DNA of 64,000 nucleotides. It comes from Piscinibacter defluvii. GTDB lineage: Bacteria; Pseudomonadota; Gammaproteobacteria; Burkholderiales; Burkholderiaceae_C. The stretch is taken from NCBI RefSeq assembly GCF_004011805.1, contig NZ_ML137199.1, forward strand, positions 126,088 to 190,087, written 5' to 3'. Made by a program: the position numbers and the translations under genes. The notes beneath the pieces were generated by a model. That model was not told where the DNA came from and did not search any database. It was given only the letters and a program-made list of their open reading frames with translations. Position 1 is the stretch's first letter, and each line of letters opens with the position of its first letter. Below are positions 9,517-19,152 of this stretch, in pieces.

Positions 9517-10781
9517 GGAAGCAGGTGCTCGCCGCGGAAAAGCTCGGCGGGTGCTTCGCGATCGCGTATCAGCCAGGCCTCGGCGCCGTCGACCATCACC
9601 TCGGCGGCGCGGCCGCGGGTGTTGTAGTTGCTTGCCATGCTCATGCCGTAGGCGCCGGCCGACAGCACCGCGATGCGGTCGCCCGGCTGCACCGCGAGGC
9701 GGCGCTCGCGGCCGAGCCAGTCGCCCGACTCGCACACCGGGCCGACCACGTCGTAGGTCTGTACCGGGGCGGTGCCGCGCCGCGTCGCGACGATGTCCAT
9801 CCAGGCCTCGTACATGGCCGGGCGCATCAGGTCGTTCATGGCCGCGTCGACGATGCAGAAGTTCTTGTCGCCGCCGGACTTGAGGTACTGCACCTGCGTC
9901 ACCAGCACGCCGGCATTGCCCACCAGCGAGCGCCCCGGCTCGAGCAGGATCTTGCGCCGCCCGTGGCCGCGTGCATCGATGCGCGCGAGCATCGCGCCGA
10001 CCAGCGCCTCGGCGGCCGGTGGCTGCTCGTCGGTGTAGCGGATGCCCAGGCCACCGCCGAGGTCCAGGTGCGGCAGCGCGATGCCGGCGGCCTCCACCGC
10101 CTCCACCAGGTCGAGCACGCGGTCGAGCGCGTCGAGGTAGGGCTCGGCCTGCGTGATCTGCGAGCCGATGTGGCAGTCGATGCCGACCACCTCCAGCCCG
10201 GGCAGGCCCGCGGCCCGGCGGTAGACGGCGAGCGCGCGGTCGTGCGCGATGCCGAACTTGTTGCCCTTCAGCCCGGTCGAGATGTAGGGGTGGGTCTTCG
10301 CGTCGACGTCCGGGTTGACGCGCAGGCTGACGCGGGCGCGTGCGCCATGGCCGCACGCGACCTCGTTCAGCGCCTCGAGCTCGCCCTCGCTCTCGACGTT
10401 GAAGCAGGCCACGCCGGCCTGCAGCGCCTGGGCCATCTCGGCGCGGGTCTTGCCGACGCCGGAGAACACCACCCGGGCCGCGTCGCCGCCGGCGGCCAGC
10501 ACGCGCTGCAGTTCGCCGCCGGAGACGATGTCGAAGCCGCAGCCGGAGCGCGCGAAGGTCTGCAGCACCGCGAGGTTGCTGTTGGCCTTCATCGCATAGC
10601 AGATCAGGTGCTCGCGGCCGGCCAGCGCACGCTGGTAGCCGGCCAGCGCCTCCAGCATCGCGCGGCGCGAGTAGGCATACAGCGGCGTGCCGAAGCGGGC
10701 AGCGAGGTCGTCCAGCGGCAGGTCGTCGAGGTGCAGCGTGTCGCCGTGGTAGGCGACATGCGGGTGGCCGGGCAGGGTCAT
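9513..10781 (-). CDS. lysA: Diaminopimelate decarboxylase
   Basis: This PLP enzyme converts meso-diaminopimelate to lysine, the last step of lysine synthesis. The 422-residue protein has the PLP lysine in CYAMKANSN (K65), the phosphate-binding GGGLGIRY, the HIGSQI strand, and the active-site region [11 protein letters not shown] in the C-terminal barrel. Length is standard. It follows lptM with an ATGA overlap, so the two are one transcription unit, an arrangement seen in other betaproteobacteria. Its 3' end overlaps the convergent ABC gene by four bases. Confidence 0.96.
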   Translation of the reverse strand: MTLPGHPHVAYHGDTLHLDDLPLDDLAARFGTPLYAYSRRAMLEALAGYQRALAGREHLICYAMKANSNLAVLQTFARSGCGFDIVSGGELQRVLAAGGDAARVVFSGVGKTRAEMAQALQAGVACFNVESEGELEALNEVACGHGARARVSLRVNPDVDAKTHPYISTGLKGNKFGIAHDRALAVYRRAAGLPGLEVVGIDCHIGSQITQAEPYLDALDRVLDLVEAVEAAGIALPHLDLGGGLGIRYTDEQPPAAEALVGAMLARIDARGHGRRKILLEPGRSLVGNAGVLVTQVQYLKSGGDKNFCIVDAAMNDLMRPAMYEAWMDIVATRRGTAPVQTYDVVGPVCESGDWLGRERRLAVQPGDRIAVLSAGAYGMSMASNYNTRGRAAEVMVDGAEAWLIRDREAPAELFRGEHLLP

Positions 10782-10909
10782 CGAGCGGGCGCGGAGGCCG
10801 CGCTGGAGGAGGGCAGGGGCTTGGGCAGGGTCAGCGGCCCCTTCTGGCCGCAGGCCGAGAGGGCCAGCGCCGCACCCAGCAGGACTACACTGATGTGGCG
10901 CTGCAACAT
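10778..10909 (-). CDS. lptM: LPS translocon maturation chaperone LptM-type small lipoprotein
   Basis: This is a 43-residue lipoprotein. The sequence MLQRHISVVLLGAALALSAC is a short lipoprotein signal with the modified cysteine at residue 20, followed by the diagnostic GQKGPLTLP motif of the YifL/LptM family. In Escherichia coli LptM assists oxidative maturation of LptD at the outer membrane. The lysA start overlaps its stop (ATGA). It is divergent from cyaY with only 22 bases between start codons, so its promoter probably lies inside cyaY. Confidence 0.88.
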   Translation of the reverse strand: MLQRHISVVLLGAALALSACGQKGPLTLPKPLPSSSAASAPAR

Positions 10910-10931
10910 GCCAGCGATTCTAGCGAGCGCC

Positions 10932-11297
10932 ATGACCCTCCCGTTCGAGCCCACGACCCTGACCGACGCGCAGTACCACGCCGCCACCTCGGCGGTGCTG
11001 GCCCAGATCGAGGCCACCATCGACCGCTGGCTGCAGGACGACGTGGTCGACATCGACACCCACCGCACCGGCGGGCTGCTCGAGCTGGACTTCGGCCGCG
11101 GCGGCAAGATCGTGATCAACACGCAGCCACCGCTGCACGAGCTGTGGCTGGCGGCCCGCGCCGGGGGCTACCACTACAAGCACCACCAGGGCCGCTGGCG
11201 CGACACACGCGACGGGCGCGACTTCTTCGACGAGCTGTCGCAGCGCGCCAGCGAGCAGGCCGGCCGGGCGCTGCGCTTCGAGCCGCCTGCGAGCTGA
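10932..11297 (+). CDS. cyaY: Iron donor protein CyaY (frataxin)
   Basis: The 121-residue frataxin homologue binds iron and modulates iron-sulfur cluster assembly in the cytoplasm. It shows the acidic first helix (DAQYHAATSAVLAQIEATIDRW), the DIDTHRTGGLLELDF strands, the conserved NTQPPLHELWLAAR segment and GGYHYKH followed by W in GRWRDT. The ATG at 10932 gives the usual length. An upstream in-frame ATG at 10908 would add eight residues and overlap the lptM start. It converges on ponA, whose stop is 11 bases away. Confidence 0.93.
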   Translation: MTLPFEPTTLTDAQYHAATSAVLAQIEATIDRWLQDDVVDIDTHRTGGLLELDFGRGGKIVINTQPPLHELWLAARAGGYHYKHHQGRWRDTRDGRDFFDELSQRASEQAGRALRFEPPAS

Positions 11298-11308
11298 ACC
11301 GCGCCTGA

Positions 11309-13672
11309 TCAGCGGTTGAACAGGTCGAGGATGCTCTTGCGCTCCTCGTCGTTGCGCGGCGCCTCCGGCGCCTCCTCCATGCCCAGGCTGCTGACGCCCG
11401 AGCCGTTGGCGTACTCGTCGTAGTACCACTCGCCGCCGACGTTGACCACGCCGGGCGGCGGCGCCGGCTCGGACACCGGCACGCCCTTGAGCGCGACGCT
11501 CATGTAGTCGATCCACACCGGCAGCGAGAGACCGCCGCCGGTCTCGCGGTCACCCAGCTTGCGCGGCTGGTCGTAACCCAGCCAGACGACGCCCACGACC
11601 TCCTTCTGCCAGCCGGCGAACCAGGCGTCGTTCGAGTCGTTGGTGGTGCCGGTCTTGCCGTAGACGTCGGGCCGCTTGAGGGTGCCCTGCGCGCGCGCCG
11701 CGGTGCCCGAGCGCGTGACCTCCTGCAGCAGGCTGGTCATCACGAAGGCGTTGCGGGCGTCCAGCACACGCATCGACTCGTCCAGCACCGGCGGCTTGGG
11801 CTCGTTGAGCACCCGGCCCTTGCTGTCGGTGAGCCGGCTCACCAGGAACGGGTTGACCGCGTAGCCGCCGTTGGCAAACACGCCGTAGGCGCTGGCCATC
11901 TGCAGCGGCGTCACCGAGCCGGCGCCCAGCGCCATCGTCAGGTAGGCAGGGTGTTTCTCCGCCTCGAAGCCGAATCGAGTGACCCATTCCTGCGCATAGG
12001 CCGGCCCGATCGCCTGCAGGATGCGGATCGAGATCATGTTCTTCGACTTCGCCAGACCGCGCCGCAACGACATCGGGCCGTCGAACTGGCCGTCGTAGTT
12101 CTTCGGCTCCCAGGGCTGGCTGCCGGTCACGTCGGCATCGAAGAACAGCGGCGCGTCGTTGATCACCGTGGCCGGCGTGAAGCCCTTCTCCAGCGCGGCC
12201 GAGTAGATGAAGGGCTTGAAGCTCGAGCCCGGCTGGCGCCAGGCCTGGGTGACGTGGTTGAAACTCGACTTGGAGAAATCGAAGCCGCCCACCAGCGCGC
12301 GGATCGCGCCGGTGCGCGGATCGAGCGCGACGAAGGCACCTTCGACCTCGGGCTGCTGGGTGATGCTCCAGTCCCCCTTGGGGCCCTTGATCAGCCGGAT
12401 CACCGCGCCGCGCCGGATCGCCGTCTTCGGGTTGCCCTTCTCGGCGAGGCCGGACGTGGCCGGCTTCAGGCCCTCGCCGGTGATCGTCACCGATTCGCCG
12501 CTGGCCAGCACCGCGACCACCTTCTTCGGCCCGGCCTCGAGCGCGACGGCGGCCTTCAGCTCGTCGTTGTCGGGGTGGTCCTGCAAGGCCTCGGCGATGC
12601 GCGCGTCGACGTCCTTGAGGTTGCCAGGCAGGTCGATGTAGGCCTCCGGGCCGCGGTAGACCTGCCTCTTCTCGTAGTCCATGATCCCCTTGCGCAGCGC
12701 GCGGTAGGCGACCATCTGCTCGGCCGAGTTCAGCGTCAGGTGCACGTTCAGGCCGCGCGTGTAGGCCTCGGCGCCGTACTGCGAGAAGATCAGCTGGCGC
12801 GCCAGCTCGGCCACGTATTCGGCGTGCACCGCCACCTCGCTGGGTGCGCGGTAGCGCAGCTGCTGGGTCTTGGCGGCGTCGTGCTGCTCCTGGGTGATGA
12901 ACCCGTTCTCGAGCATGCGGTCGATGATGTACTGCTGCCGCTCGGTGGCACGCTTCGGGTTGACGATCGGGTTGTAGGCCGAGGGCGCCTTGGGCAGGCC
13001 GGCGAGCATCGCCGCCTCGGCGACGGTGATGTCCCGCAGCGGCTTGCCGAAGTAGATCTCGCTGGCCGCCGCGAAGCCGTAGGCGCGCTGGCCGAGGAAG
13101 ATCTGGTTCATGTAGACCTCGAGGATCTGCTCCTTGGACAGCAGGCTCTCGATCTTCAGCGCCAGCAGCACCTCGTAGATCTTGCGGGTGAAGGTCTTCT
13201 CGGTGGAGAGGTAGAAGTTGCGTGCCACCTGCATCGTGATGGTGGAGGCACCCTGGCTGCGAGATTCGCTCAGGTGCGCCAGGCCGGCGCGCAGCACGCC
13301 CTTGTAGTCGACCCCGCTGTGCTCGTAGAAGCGCGCGTCCTCGATGGCGAGCACCGCGTGCTGCATCACCTTCGGGATCTCCCCGATCGGCGTGAAGTTG
13401 CGTCGCTCCTCGCCGTACTCGCCCAGCAGCACGCCGTCGGCCGAGAAGATGCGCATCGGCAGCTTGGGCCGGTAGTCGGTGATGCCGCCGATCTCCGGCA
13501 GGTTCGGGTAGGCCACCGCCAGCGCGATGGCCACCGTCATCAGCAATGCGGCGAAGCCCGCCAACGCCAGGCCCAGCAGCGCGAGCACCGCACGCAGCGG
13601 CCACGCGGCCCACCCGGGCAGCGAAGAGGCGGCCTTGCGGCCCGACGCACCCGCGCCCTCGGTCTCGCTCAT
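11309..13672 (-). CDS. mrcA: Penicillin-binding protein 1A (bifunctional transglycosylase/transpeptidase)
   Basis: This class A PBP polymerises and cross-links peptidoglycan; it is anchored in the inner membrane with its catalytic domains in the periplasm. The 787-residue protein has a short cytoplasmic tail, one transmembrane helix at about residues 27-54, the glycosyltransferase motif EDARFYEHSGVD (catalytic Glu 111) with GASTITMQVARN and the KAPSAYNP region, and an OB-type insertion at about 310-440. Then come the transpeptidase motifs SSFK (Ser 483), SKN (543-545) and KTGTT (from 673). All key residues are intact. It is divergent from pilM, a common betaproteobacterial arrangement (ponA/pilM). 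Confidence 0.96.
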   Translation of the reverse strand: MSETEGAGASGRKAASSLPGWAAWPLRAVLALLGLALAGFAALLMTVAIALAVAYPNLPEIGGITDYRPKLPMRIFSADGVLLGEYGEERRNFTPIGEIPKVMQHAVLAIEDARFYEHSGVDYKGVLRAGLAHLSESRSQGASTITMQVARNFYLSTEKTFTRKIYEVLLALKIESLLSKEQILEVYMNQIFLGQRAYGFAAASEIYFGKPLRDITVAEAAMLAGLPKAPSAYNPIVNPKRATERQQYIIDRMLENGFITQEQHDAAKTQQLRYRAPSEVAVHAEYVAELARQLIFSQYGAEAYTRGLNVHLTLNSAEQMVAYRALRKGIMDYEKRQVYRGPEAYIDLPGNLKDVDARIAEALQDHPDNDELKAAVALEAGPKKVVAVLASGESVTITGEGLKPATSGLAEKGNPKTAIRRGAVIRLIKGPKGDWSITQQPEVEGAFVALDPRTGAIRALVGGFDFSKSSFNHVTQAWRQPGSSFKPFIYSAALEKGFTPATVINDAPLFFDADVTGSQPWEPKNYDGQFDGPMSLRRGLAKSKNMISIRILQAIGPAYAQEWVTRFGFEAEKHPAYLTMALGAGSVTPLQMASAYGVFANGGYAVNPFLVSRLTDSKGRVLNEPKPPVLDESMRVLDARNAFVMTSLLQEVTRSGTAARAQGTLKRPDVYGKTGTTNDSNDAWFAGWQKEVVGVVWLGYDQPRKLGDRETGGGLSLPVWIDYMSVALKGVPVSEPAPPPGVVNVGGEWYYDEYANGSGVSSLGMEEAPEAPRNDEERKSILDLFNR

Positions 13673-13941
13673 GGCACTCCAATGAAGCTGGAGGGATTAT
13701 AGAAACCGGCTCCCGCCAGGCCCGGATGCATCAATTTGTCACGGCGCGAAGGCCGTGGCGGCACCTGCCGATAACGGGGTTTGTGACCACTTCGAAACGT
13801 CCGAGGGCAGTGTGAGTTTTGCAACGGCGCGAGGCGTTGCGGCGGGCATTTTTCTATGGTCCACAAAGGCTTTACTGCTAGCATTGAAGTAACTTATTAA
13901 CAGTTCCAGCGTGTCCTCGAAGCGCTGGGGGGAAAGGCGTC
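13673..13941. promoter_or_regulatory. Divergent ponA/pilM intergenic region with a possible pilM promoter
   Basis: This 269-base stretch must hold the promoters of ponA (leftward) and the pil operon (rightward). It is richer in A+T than its surroundings between about 13845 and 13905. A weak sigma-70-like pair, TTTACT at 13871 and TTATTA at 13894 with a 17-base spacer, faces pilM. An imperfect inverted repeat (GCAACG and CGTTGC) spans 13821-13840. No sigma-54 element with correct spacing was found. The promoter assignment is tentative. Confidence 0.3.
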
Positions 13942-15021
13942 GTGAGCTTTCTGGACACCCTTCTGGGCCGCAAGCATCCGCCGGTGATCGGGCTGGACAT
14001 CAGCTCCTCGAGTGTCAAGCTGGTCGAACTCGGGCAGACGGCCAACGGCGAGTACGTGCTCGAGCGTTTTGCCTCCGAGAGCTTCGAGAAGGGCTGGATC
14101 ACCGACGGCCAGATCGAGAAGTTCGACGAGGTGGCCGAGGCGGTCAAGCGGGTCGTCGCCAAGAGCGGCACCAAGACGCGCCAGGTCGTGATGGCGATGC
14201 CGCAATCGGCCGTGATCACCAAGAAGATCATGCTGCCGGCCGGGCTGCGCGAGGAAGAGCTCGAGATGCAGGTCGAGAGCGAGGCCAACCAGTACATCCC
14301 GTTTTCGCTCGATGAAGTGAGCCTGGACTTCTGCGTCATCGGCCCGAGTCCGACCTCGGTCGGCGACGTCGAGGTGCTGATCGCGGCGTCCCGCAAGGAC
14401 CGTGTGCAGGACCGCCAGGGCCTGGCCGAAGCGGCCGGCCTGAAGCCCGCCGTGCTGGACATCGAATCACACGCCTCGCGCCTGGCGATGAGCCGCGTGG
14501 TGGCGGCGCTGCCCAGCGAGGGCAAGGATGCGCTGGTCGCGCTGTTCGAGATCGGCGCCGACACCACCAGCCTGAAGGTGCTGCGCGACGACGAGATGCT
14601 GTACGACCGCGACCAGGCCTTCGGCGGCTCGCAGCTGACCCAGCTGATCTCGCGCCAGTACGGCTTCTCGTACGAGGAGGCCGAGCAGAAGAAGCTCGCC
14701 GCCGACCTGCCCGAGGACTACGAAAGTTCCCTGCTCGCGCCCTTCGTCGACAGCCTGTCGCAGGAGATCGGCCGCGCGCTGCAGTACTTCTTCACCAGCA
14801 CGCCGCACCACAAGGTGCACTACGTGATGCTGGCCGGCGGCACTGCCACGCTGCCGGGCCTGAAGGACCGGGTGACCGAGCTGACCGGCTTCGCGTCGAT
14901 GGTCGTGAACCCGTTCGAGAACATGAAGCTCGGCTCCGCCGTGCGCGAGAGCAAGCTGCGCCGCGAGGCGCCGTCCTACCTGACCGCCTGCGGTCTGGCG
15001 ATGCGGAGGTTCCTGCAGTGA
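13942..15021 (+). CDS. pilM: Type IV pilus assembly protein PilM
   Basis: PilM is a cytoplasmic actin-like (FtsA-type) protein that binds the N terminus of PilN and links the motor side to the alignment complex. The 359-residue product has the ATP-binding fold motifs VIGLDISSSSVKLVEL at the N terminus, ALFEIGADTTSLKV in the middle and VMLAGGTATLPGL near the C terminus. The QSAVITKK and EANQYIPF segments are typical of PilM. Translation starts at a GTG preceded by a purine-rich GGGGAAAG. It heads the pilMNOPQ operon, with a GTGA overlap to pilN. Confidence 0.96.
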   Translation: MSFLDTLLGRKHPPVIGLDISSSSVKLVELGQTANGEYVLERFASESFEKGWITDGQIEKFDEVAEAVKRVVAKSGTKTRQVVMAMPQSAVITKKIMLPAGLREEELEMQVESEANQYIPFSLDEVSLDFCVIGPSPTSVGDVEVLIAASRKDRVQDRQGLAEAAGLKPAVLDIESHASRLAMSRVVAALPSEGKDALVALFEIGADTTSLKVLRDDEMLYDRDQAFGGSQLTQLISRQYGFSYEEAEQKKLAADLPEDYESSLLAPFVDSLSQEIGRALQYFFTSTPHHKVHYVMLAGGTATLPGLKDRVTELTGFASMVVNPFENMKLGSAVRESKLRREAPSYLTACGLAMRRFLQ

Positions 15022-15674
15022 TCCTGATCAACCTTCTTCCCCACCGGGAAGAAAAGCGCCGCCGCAGGAAGGTCGCGTTCTTCGCCGGCCTGGGCGTGGC
15101 GGCGGGCGTCGGCCTGGGCATCGTCGGCCTGTGGTTCCTGGTGGTCCAGCAGATGACCGCGGCGCAGCAGGAGCGCAACGAGTTCCTGACCGCCGAGATC
15201 AAGAAGCTCGAGGTCCAGATCAAGGACATCGCGACGCTGAAGGCCGAGATCGAGGCCCTGAAGGCGCGCCAGAAGGCGGTCGAGGACCTGCAGATCGACC
15301 GCAACGTCCCGGTGCACATCCTCAACGAGCTGGTCAAGCAGACGCCCGAGGGCATCTACTTCAAGACCATCAAGCAGGACGGCCAGACCCTGTCGGTCAG
15401 CGGCATCGCGCAGACGCAGGAGCGCATCTCCGAGCTGCTGCGCAACACGGCGTACAGCTCGGAATGGCTGGTCCGTCCGGAGCTGATCGAGAGCAAGGCG
15501 ACCAACGCCTCCTCGGGCCCCAACGCGCCCAAGGACGGCGGCCGGCAACTGTTCGAGTTCGGCATGCGCCTGGCCGTCAAGCGGCCGCAGGAAGCGGCCT
15601 CCGCGCCCGCGGGTGCCGCCTCCGGCGCGGCACCGGTGACCCCTGCCGCCGCTGCGGCCGCGAAGAAGGTGTGA
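15018..15674 (+). CDS. pilN: Type IV pilus inner-membrane protein PilN
   Basis: PilN is a bitopic inner-membrane protein of the alignment complex. It begins with INLLPHREEKRR, the short cytoplasmic motif that docks into PilM, followed by one transmembrane helix (about residues 20-42), a coiled coil (about 45-95) and a periplasmic ferredoxin-like domain. The C terminus ends in an Ala/Pro-rich tail. The 218-residue length is normal or slightly long. It overlaps the pilM stop by four bases (GTG start), and pilO follows after seven bases. Confidence 0.95.
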   Translation: MILINLLPHREEKRRRRKVAFFAGLGVAAGVGLGIVGLWFLVVQQMTAAQQERNEFLTAEIKKLEVQIKDIATLKAEIEALKARQKAVEDLQIDRNVPVHILNELVKQTPEGIYFKTIKQDGQTLSVSGIAQTQERISELLRNTAYSSEWLVRPELIESKATNASSGPNAPKDGGRQLFEFGMRLAVKRPQEAASAPAGAASGAAPVTPAAAAAAKKV

Positions 15675-15681
15675 GGCGCGC

Positions 15682-16377
15682 ATGGCGACCAAACGTGGCA
15701 TGAACGTGGACCTGAACTCGGTGTTCGAGGGCGCCGCGTCGCAGTTCCGCGGCCTGAACCCGAACGAGCCGGGCCAGTGGCCGATCCTTCCCAAGCTGAT
15801 GACCTGGGCCGGCGTCGCCCTGGTGATGGTGGTGCTGGGCTGGTTCCTGCTGCTGTCCACCTCGCACGAGGAGCTCGACGCCGAGCGCGCCAAGGAGCCG
15901 ACGCTCAAGGCCGACTACCGCAACAAGCTGGCGCAGGCGGTCAACCTGGACGAGCTGCGCAAGCAGAAGCTGCAGGTCGAGGAGTACGTGACGCAACTCG
16001 AGAAGCAGCTGCCGGGCAAGGCCGAGATGGACGCGCTGCTGTCGGACATCAACCAGGCGGGCCTGGGCCGCGGCCTGCAGTTCGAGCTGTTCCGCCCCGG
16101 CAGCGTGGTGGTCAAGGACTACTACGCCGAACTGCCGATCGCGATCAAGGTGTCCGGCCGCTACCACGACATCGGCGCCTTCGCCGCCGACATCGCGAAC
16201 CTGTCGCGCATCGTGACCCTGCACAACCTGTCCATCAGCGCCACACCGCAGAACAGCGGCAGCACCGCGCCGCTGGGCATGGAGGCGACGGCGCGCACCT
16301 ATCGCTACCTGGATCAGGAAGAGATCGCGCAGGCCCGCGCCGCGGCCCAGAAGAAGGCCCCGGGAGCCAAGAAATGA
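15682..16377 (+). CDS. pilO: Type IV pilus inner-membrane protein PilO
   Basis: PilO pairs with PilN through its coiled coil and periplasmic domain to build the inner-membrane alignment complex. The 231-residue protein has an N-terminal cytoplasmic segment, a transmembrane helix at about residues 38-58, a coiled coil, and the conserved LEKQLPGKAEMDALLSDINQ segment followed by a ferredoxin-like fold with VSGRYHDIGAFAADIANL. It overlaps pilP by four bases (ATGA). Confidence 0.95.
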   Translation: MATKRGMNVDLNSVFEGAASQFRGLNPNEPGQWPILPKLMTWAGVALVMVVLGWFLLLSTSHEELDAERAKEPTLKADYRNKLAQAVNLDELRKQKLQVEEYVTQLEKQLPGKAEMDALLSDINQAGLGRGLQFELFRPGSVVVKDYYAELPIAIKVSGRYHDIGAFAADIANLSRIVTLHNLSISATPQNSGSTAPLGMEATARTYRYLDQEEIAQARAAAQKKAPGAKK

Positions 16378-16931
16378 GCGCAACGACGACGCCCGCGCGG
16401 CCGCTCGCCGCGCCCGCCCTGCTGCTGAGCGCCTGCGTGCTGGCGCTGGCCGGCTGCGCCGGCGACGAGCAGGAGCTGAGCCAGTGGATGGATCAGCAGA
16501 AGCGCGAGGTCAAGCCCAGCGTGCAGCCGCTGACACCGCCCAAGAACTTCGTGCCGCAGCCCTACACCGCGCTGACCGGCGTCGAGCCGTTCAGCGCCCA
16601 GAAGCTGACGGTGGCGCTGAAGCAGGAGGCGCGGCAGCCGAACTCTCTGCTGGCCACCGAGATGAACCGGCGCAAGGAGCCGCTCGAGGCCTACCCGCTG
16701 GACAGCATGCGCATGGTCGGCAGCGTCACGCGCAATGGCCAGCAGTACGCGCTGCTGCGCGTGGACAACCTGCTGTACCAGGTCAAGCAGGGCGACTACC
16801 TGGGCCAGAACTACGGGAAGATCACCAAGATCACGGAGACCGACGTGAACTTGCGCGAGATCGTGCAGGACGCGGCAGGGGAGTGGATCGAGCGCCCCAG
16901 CGCCCTCCAGCTTCAGGAGAAGGCGCGATGA
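16374..16931 (+). CDS. pilP: Type IV pilus lipoprotein PilP
   Basis: PilP is a lipoprotein that connects the PilN/PilO complex to the secretin PilQ. The 185-residue product has a lipoprotein signal with lipobox ALAGC (Cys at about 28), a disordered linker, and the HR-type beta domain with SMRMVGSVTRNGQQYALL and VKQGDYLGQNYGKI. It starts at an ATG overlapping the pilO stop and ends with an ATGA overlap to an in-frame upstream start of pilQ. Confidence 0.95.
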   Translation: MSATTTPARPLAAPALLLSACVLALAGCAGDEQELSQWMDQQKREVKPSVQPLTPPKNFVPQPYTALTGVEPFSAQKLTVALKQEARQPNSLLATEMNRRKEPLEAYPLDSMRMVGSVTRNGQQYALLRVDNLLYQVKQGDYLGQNYGKITKITETDVNLREIVQDAAGEWIERPSALQLQEKAR

Positions 16932-16954
16932 GCAGCCATCAGGAGAACACCATC

Positions 16955-19087
16955 ATGAGCAAGTGGCGGGGCGGGGCGCTGGCATTCCTGCTGGCGGTCG
17001 GCATGCCGATCGCCGCGTTCGCGCAGAACGCGATCCAATCGATCAACAGCTCCCAGCAGGGCTCGTCCGACGTCGTGCGCATCGAGCTCAGCGAGCCGCT
17101 GGCCGCGGTGCCGGCAGGCTTCACGATCCAGACGCCGCCGCGCATCGCGATCGACCTGCCGGGTGTCAGCAACGCGCTCGGCCGCTCGAGCGTCGAGCTG
17201 AACCAGGGCAACCTGCGCTCGGTGAACGTGGCGCAGGCCGGTGACCGGGTGCGCCTGGTGCTCAACCTGAAGCAGGCGGCCAACTACAAGGCCACCGTGC
17301 AGGGCAAGACGCTGCTGCTGGCGATCGAATCCAGCGGTCCGCCGCCGGCCGCCGCGACGCCGACGGAACAGCCGGTGCGCTTCGCCGAGAGCCTGAACAC
17401 CAACCCGCTGGCACTCAAGGACATCGACTTCCGGCGCGGCAACGACGGCGCCGGCCGGGTGGTGGTCGAGCTGGCCAACAACCAGGTCGGCGTGGACATC
17501 CGCCAGCAGGGCCAGAGCCTGGTGGTCGAGTTCCTGCGCTCGACGCTGCCGGACAACCTGCGCAAGAAGTTCGACGTCACCGACTTCGGCACGCCGGTGC
17601 AGACCATCACCACCTCGCAGCAGGGCGACCGCGTGCGCATGATGGTCGAGCCGCGCGGCTCGTGGGAGCACAGCGCCTACCAGAGCGACAACCAGTTCGT
17701 GCTCGAGGTGCGGCCGCAGAAGGTCGACCCGAACAAGCTGACGCAGGGCCCCGGCTACGCCGGCGAGAAGCTGTCGCTGAACTTCCAGAACATCGAGGTG
17801 CGCGCACTGCTGCAGGTGATCGCCGACTTCACCAACTTCAACGTCGTCACCAGCGACACCGTGACCGGCAACGTCACGCTGCGCCTGAAGGACGTGCCCT
17901 GGGACCAGGCCCTGGACATCATCCTGCAGGCCAAGGGCCTCGGGCTGCGCAAGTCGGGCAACGTGATCTGGATCGCCCCGAAGGACGAACTGGCCGCCAA
18001 GGAGAAGGCCGACCTCGAGGCCAAGCAGCAGATCACCTCGCTCGAACCGCTGCGCACGCAGTCGTTCCAGCTCAACTACGCCAAGGCCGAGGACGTGGCC
18101 AAGGGCCTGACCGGGCAGAGCAGCGGGGGCGGATCCGGCAGCGGCACGCGCATCCTGTCGCAGCGCGGCAGCGTGATCTTCGAGACGCGCACCAACCAGC
18201 TGTTCGTCAGCGACGTGCCCTCCAAGCTGGAGGAGATCCAGTCGATGATCAGCAAGATCGACGTGCCGGTGCGGCAGGTGCTGATCGAGGCGCGCATCGT
18301 CGTGGCCGACGACAGCTTCTCGCGCTCGCTGGGTGTCAAGCTCGGTGCCACCGACCTGCGCGGACTGCGCGGCGGCGTGCCGGGCTGGAGCGTGGGCGGC
18401 GACAACCGGGTGTCGATCGGCGGCAACCTGAACGCCATTGGCGCGCAGACGCGCCAGACGACGGCGACCAACGTCACCTTCAGCGACGCCCAGTTCGTCA
18501 ACCTGCCGGCCATCGGCCAGGGCGGCTACGACCCGGCAACCTTCGCGATCTCGCTGTTCGGCGCGAACTCGAACCGCTTCCTGAACCTCGAGATCTCGGC
18601 CGCCGAGGCGGACGGCAAGGGCAAGGTGGTCTCGAGCCCGCGCGTCGTCACGGCCGACCAGCAGAAGGCGCTGATCGAGCAGGGCACCGAACTGCCCTAC
18701 CAGGTGGCGACCTCCAGCGGCGCGACCTCGCTGCAGTTCCGCAAGGCCAACCTGAAGCTCGAGGTGACGCCGCAGATCACGCCCGAGGGCGGCGTGATCC
18801 TGGACGTGGACGTCAACAAGGACAGCGTGGGCCAGGCCACCGCAGCCGGCTTCGCGATCGACACCAAGCACATCAAGACCCAGGTGCTGGTCGAGAACGG
18901 CGGCACCGTCGTGATCGGCGGCATCTTCGAGCAGAGCGACCGCACCGACGTGGCCAAGGTGCCGGTGCTGGGCGACATCCCGGTGCTGGGCAACCTGTTC
19001 AAGACGACGACCAAGTCGTCCGAACGCACCGAACTGCTGATCTTCCTCACGCCCAAGGTCGTGACGGATCGGGTGGTGGCGCGCTGA
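16955..19087 (+). CDS. pilQ: Type IV pilus secretin PilQ
   Basis: PilQ forms the outer-membrane gated channel through which the pilus passes. The ATG at 16955 is chosen because AGGAG lies nine bases upstream and it opens a clean signal peptide (MSKWRGGALAFLLAVGMPIA). The in-frame ATG at 16928, overlapping the pilP stop, is an alternative. The 710 residues contain two AMIN domains (about 30-260), an STN/N0 domain (about 272-340, LSLNFQNIEVRALLQVIADF), an N1 domain, and the secretin barrel ending with VPVLGDIPVLGNLF and LLIFLTPKVV. Family length is normal. Confidence 0.96.
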   Translation: MSKWRGGALAFLLAVGMPIAAFAQNAIQSINSSQQGSSDVVRIELSEPLAAVPAGFTIQTPPRIAIDLPGVSNALGRSSVELNQGNLRSVNVAQAGDRVRLVLNLKQAANYKATVQGKTLLLAIESSGPPPAAATPTEQPVRFAESLNTNPLALKDIDFRRGNDGAGRVVVELANNQVGVDIRQQGQSLVVEFLRSTLPDNLRKKFDVTDFGTPVQTITTSQQGDRVRMMVEPRGSWEHSAYQSDNQFVLEVRPQKVDPNKLTQGPGYAGEKLSLNFQNIEVRALLQVIADFTNFNVVTSDTVTGNVTLRLKDVPWDQALDIILQAKGLGLRKSGNVIWIAPKDELAAKEKADLEAKQQITSLEPLRTQSFQLNYAKAEDVAKGLTGQSSGGGSGSGTRILSQRGSVIFETRTNQLFVSDVPSKLEEIQSMISKIDVPVRQVLIEARIVVADDSFSRSLGVKLGATDLRGLRGGVPGWSVGGDNRVSIGGNLNAIGAQTRQTTATNVTFSDAQFVNLPAIGQGGYDPATFAISLFGANSNRFLNLEISAAEADGKGKVVSSPRVVTADQQKALIEQGTELPYQVATSSGATSLQFRKANLKLEVTPQITPEGGVILDVDVNKDSVGQATAAGFAIDTKHIKTQVLVENGGTVVIGGIFEQSDRTDVAKVPVLGDIPVLGNLFKTTTKSSERTELLIFLTPKVVTDRVVAR

Positions 19088-19152
19088 ACCGCCGCGCAAC
19101 GCATCGAGAAGTGGGTCAGGAACCAACGACATAGAGGCCGGGAGCGAACCGA

